Assembly (NCBI RefSeq): GCF_022808775.1
Contig: NZ_JAKZLA010000001.1
Span: forward strand, 496,001-560,000
Direction of reading: 5' to 3'
From: Geothrix terrae
GTDB taxonomy: Bacteria; Acidobacteriota; Holophagae; Holophagales; Holophagaceae
Length of the DNA stretch: 64,000 nt
The notes under the pieces are model-generated. The model had not been told where the DNA came from. It worked only from the letters and a program-made list of their open reading frames with translations, and did not search any database. A program made the translations under genes and the position numbers. Below are positions 62,584 to 64,000 of this stretch, one piece after another (the first letter of the stretch is position 1; each line of letters starts with the position of its first letter).

Positions 62584-63106
62584 TAAGCGCCGGCAGGTAG
62601 CGCTCGCGGATCACCGTCAGGTGGTGGGCCGCGTGGCCCTGAGTGATGTAGGGGATGCAGCGGGCCGTGATGGCCCGGTTGTTGGTGGTGCCCTGGTTCC
62701 CCCAGGCTGCGTCCGGCAGGCTGCGGAACAGCGCGAGGCTGGCAGTCCGCAGGGCTCGCCATTCCGCGATCAGATCGGCCAGGGACCGTCCGTCGGCTCC
62801 GGCGGCCGCAGCGTAGTCGTCCTCCTCGAAGCCTGGCATGGGGGTGGCGTCCCCCCGTCCGATGCGCAGGCAGCGGTAGGTGAAGATGCGCTCGGCATCG
62901 ATGATGTGCTGGAGCAGGTCCTTCAGGCTCCACTTCCCGGGGGCGTAGCGGAATCCGCCCTGGGCGTCGGACAGCCCCTCGAACAGGGCCACCACCTCCT
63001 CCAGTTGCGCCTGGAGGAGGGCCAGCACATCGCCCTCGCCAGCCTCGGCGATGTAGGTCGCATAGCCTTCGGCGTATTCACCGGGGAGCGGACGTGTGAG
63101 GCTCAT
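62573..63106 (-). CDS. DinB-family protein
   Basis: A 177-residue four-helix protein of the DinB/YfiT-like group: YAPGKWSLKDLLQHIIDAERIFTYRCLRIGRGD carries the first conserved metal-type His (in LLQHIIDAERI), and GHAAHHLTVIRERYL near the C-terminus carries the others. These are metal-dependent enzymes, often thiol transferases, with varied substrates. The last residues (LKSA-stop) are encoded by the end of the repeat element. Downstream of pyk in the same direction. Confidence 0.9.
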   Translation of the reverse strand: MSLTRPLPGEYAEGYATYIAEAGEGDVLALLQAQLEEVVALFEGLSDAQGGFRYAPGKWSLKDLLQHIIDAERIFTYRCLRIGRGDATPMPGFEEDDYAAAAGADGRSLADLIAEWRALRTASLALFRSLPDAAWGNQGTTNNRAITARCIPYITQGHAAHHLTVIRERYLPALKSA

Positions 63107-63116
63107 GGGCCCTCCT

Positions 63117-64000
63117 TCAGAAGGTCATCACCTTCATGGTGTTCGTGCTGCCGGTCTTCCACAAGGGCAGACCCATGGTCATGACGACGCGATCGAGGCC
63201 CCCCAGCTCATGCTTGGCCACCAGCAGCTCGCGCACCACGGACACCATCTCGTCCGTGCTGCTCACCCGGGGGATCAGCAGGGCCGTGACGCCCCGCAGG
63301 AGGCCCATGCGCCGAGCGGTGACCTCGTCCACCGTGGCCCCCAGCACCGGTGTCCGGCCCGCCAGGCGGCTCACCATGCGGGCCGTGCCGCCACCCTCGG
63401 TGAAGGCCACGATCCAGCGGGCGTTGATCTCGTCCGCCGTGCGGCAGGCGGCGAAGGCCACGGAAATGTCCGTGCGGGAAAGCACCTTCTCGGCCAGCTC
63501 GTCGGGCAGTGTGGGGGTGCGCTGCTTCACGTTGCTGTCCGCCTCCGCCGCGATGCGGGCCAGCCACTGGACGGCTTCCACGGGGTGGGCTCCCGTGGCG
63601 CTCTCGGCGCTGAGCATGACGGCGTCCGTGCCGTCCCAGATGGCGTTCGCCACATCGCTGGCCTCGGCGCGGGTGGGCTGCGCGTGCTCGATCATGCTCT
63701 CCAGCATCTGGGTCGCGGTGATCACCGGCTTCAGGGCCCTGCGGGCGGCCCGGATGATCTCCTTCTGCAGGCCGGGAACCCGCTCCACGCCGAGCTCCAC
63801 GCCCAGGTCGCCGCGAGCCACCATCACGCCCCAGGAGACGTCGAGGATCTCGCCCAGGTGGGCCAGGGCCGTGGGGTGCTCGATCTTGGCGATGATGGGC
63901 TGAGTTCCGCCCAGGTGCTGGATGATCGCCTGGAGCTGCTGCACGTCGGAGGCCCGGCGGACGAAGCTCTGGGCGAAGAGATCCACCTCGTGCTCCACCC
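63117..64000 (-). CDS. pyk: Pyruvate kinase, N-terminally truncated by window edge
   Basis: Converts phosphoenolpyruvate and ADP to pyruvate and ATP. Only the C-terminal 294 residues are inside the window. They begin in the barrel (DLFAQSFVRRASDV, IIAKIEHPTALAHL) and include VMVARGDLGVELG, the substrate loop KPVITATQMLESMI and DAVMLSAESATGAHPVEAV, then the regulatory C-terminal domain (VAFTEGGGTARMVSRLAGRTPVLGAT, read in parts). The frame stays open past base 63998. The ribosome site and start lie outside. Confidence 0.95.
   Translation of the reverse strand, partial: VEHEVDLFAQSFVRRASDVQQLQAIIQHLGGTQPIIAKIEHPTALAHLGEILDVSWGVMVARGDLGVELGVERVPGLQKEIIRAARRALKPVITATQMLESMIEHAQPTRAEASDVANAIWDGTDAVMLSAESATGAHPVEAVQWLARIAAEADSNVKQRTPTLPDELAEKVLSRTDISVAFAACRTADEINARWIVAFTEGGGTARMVSRLAGRTPVLGATVDEVTARRMGLLRGVTALLIPRVSSTDEMVSVVRELLVAKHELGGLDRVVMTMGLPLWKTGSTNTMKVMTF

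Overview
This 64 kb window is high-GC bacterial chromosome, about 65-70% GC by eye. It is almost fully coding, has no rRNA or tRNA gene that I can see, and is cut at both ends: gltB lacks its 5' part at the left edge and pyk lacks its N-terminal part at the right edge. The cell is Gram-negative: there is an Omp85-type barrel, a DUF481 barrel, a heptosyltransferase-like GT9, ArnT-like lipid glycosyltransferases and an ArnA-type decarboxylase. The gene mix (B12-dependent ribonucleotide reductase, tricorn protease, a Pta-butyrate kinase fusion, FAD-type protoporphyrinogen oxidase beside ferrochelatase) fits Acidobacteriota, most likely the Holophagae (Geothrix/Holophaga-like). That placement is inference from gene content, not a phylogeny.

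Layout. 1-11 kb: gltB; a long minus-strand run of SPL-like radical SAM, DUF421, DUF2914, DUF481, then hemG-hemH with an ATGA overlap; then small genes and a TIGR02757 protein. 11-15.9 kb: SRP RNA (minus), nrdJ with a recognisable promoter, and an AT-rich DUF3800 gene that looks acquired. 16-25 kb: nudC, a BNR-repeat/MoaD-like pair, mdh with promoter and terminator, a large propeller-GGDEF sensor, mtgA and an M29-like aminopeptidase. 25-28.2 kb: an accessory patch with a thioesterase, a Cys-rich CWC protein and three minus-strand gene cassettes (DUF2200, P-loop kinase, NTF2-like) separated by two related 124-125 bp sites with attC-like ends. It reads as an integron cassette cluster without an integrase. 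28-33 kb: tricorn protease, then ilvA behind a clear Ile-rich leader peptide and attenuator. 33-39 kb: rsmE, GNAT, TfoX-like, a stand-alone Ptb/Pta-family enzyme, and a fused phosphotransacylase-butyrate kinase. 39-49 kb: Omp85-like barrel, SPFH protein, TPR protein, a three-gene DUF4388/roadblock/Cache-HAMP signalling operon, and a class II aldolase-mtnA pair. 49-57 kb: purF and a cell-envelope cluster (ArnE/F-like small transporter, GT9, two ArnT-like transferases, ArnA-type decarboxylase). 57-64 kb: corA, an MDR oxidoreductase, gpsA-plsY, cinA, small proteins, DinB and pyk.

Tight spacing and ATGA/GTGA/TTGA overlaps mark several translationally coupled operons: hemH-hemG, GNAT-rsmE, DUF4388-roadblock, PMT-GT9-SMR, MDR-corA, plsY-gpsA and aldolase-mtnA. 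Convergent gene ends are repeatedly closed by long palindromes. Two of these (35.8 kb and 62.3 kb) belong to one dispersed inverted-repeat family whose ends supply the stop codons of neighbouring genes.
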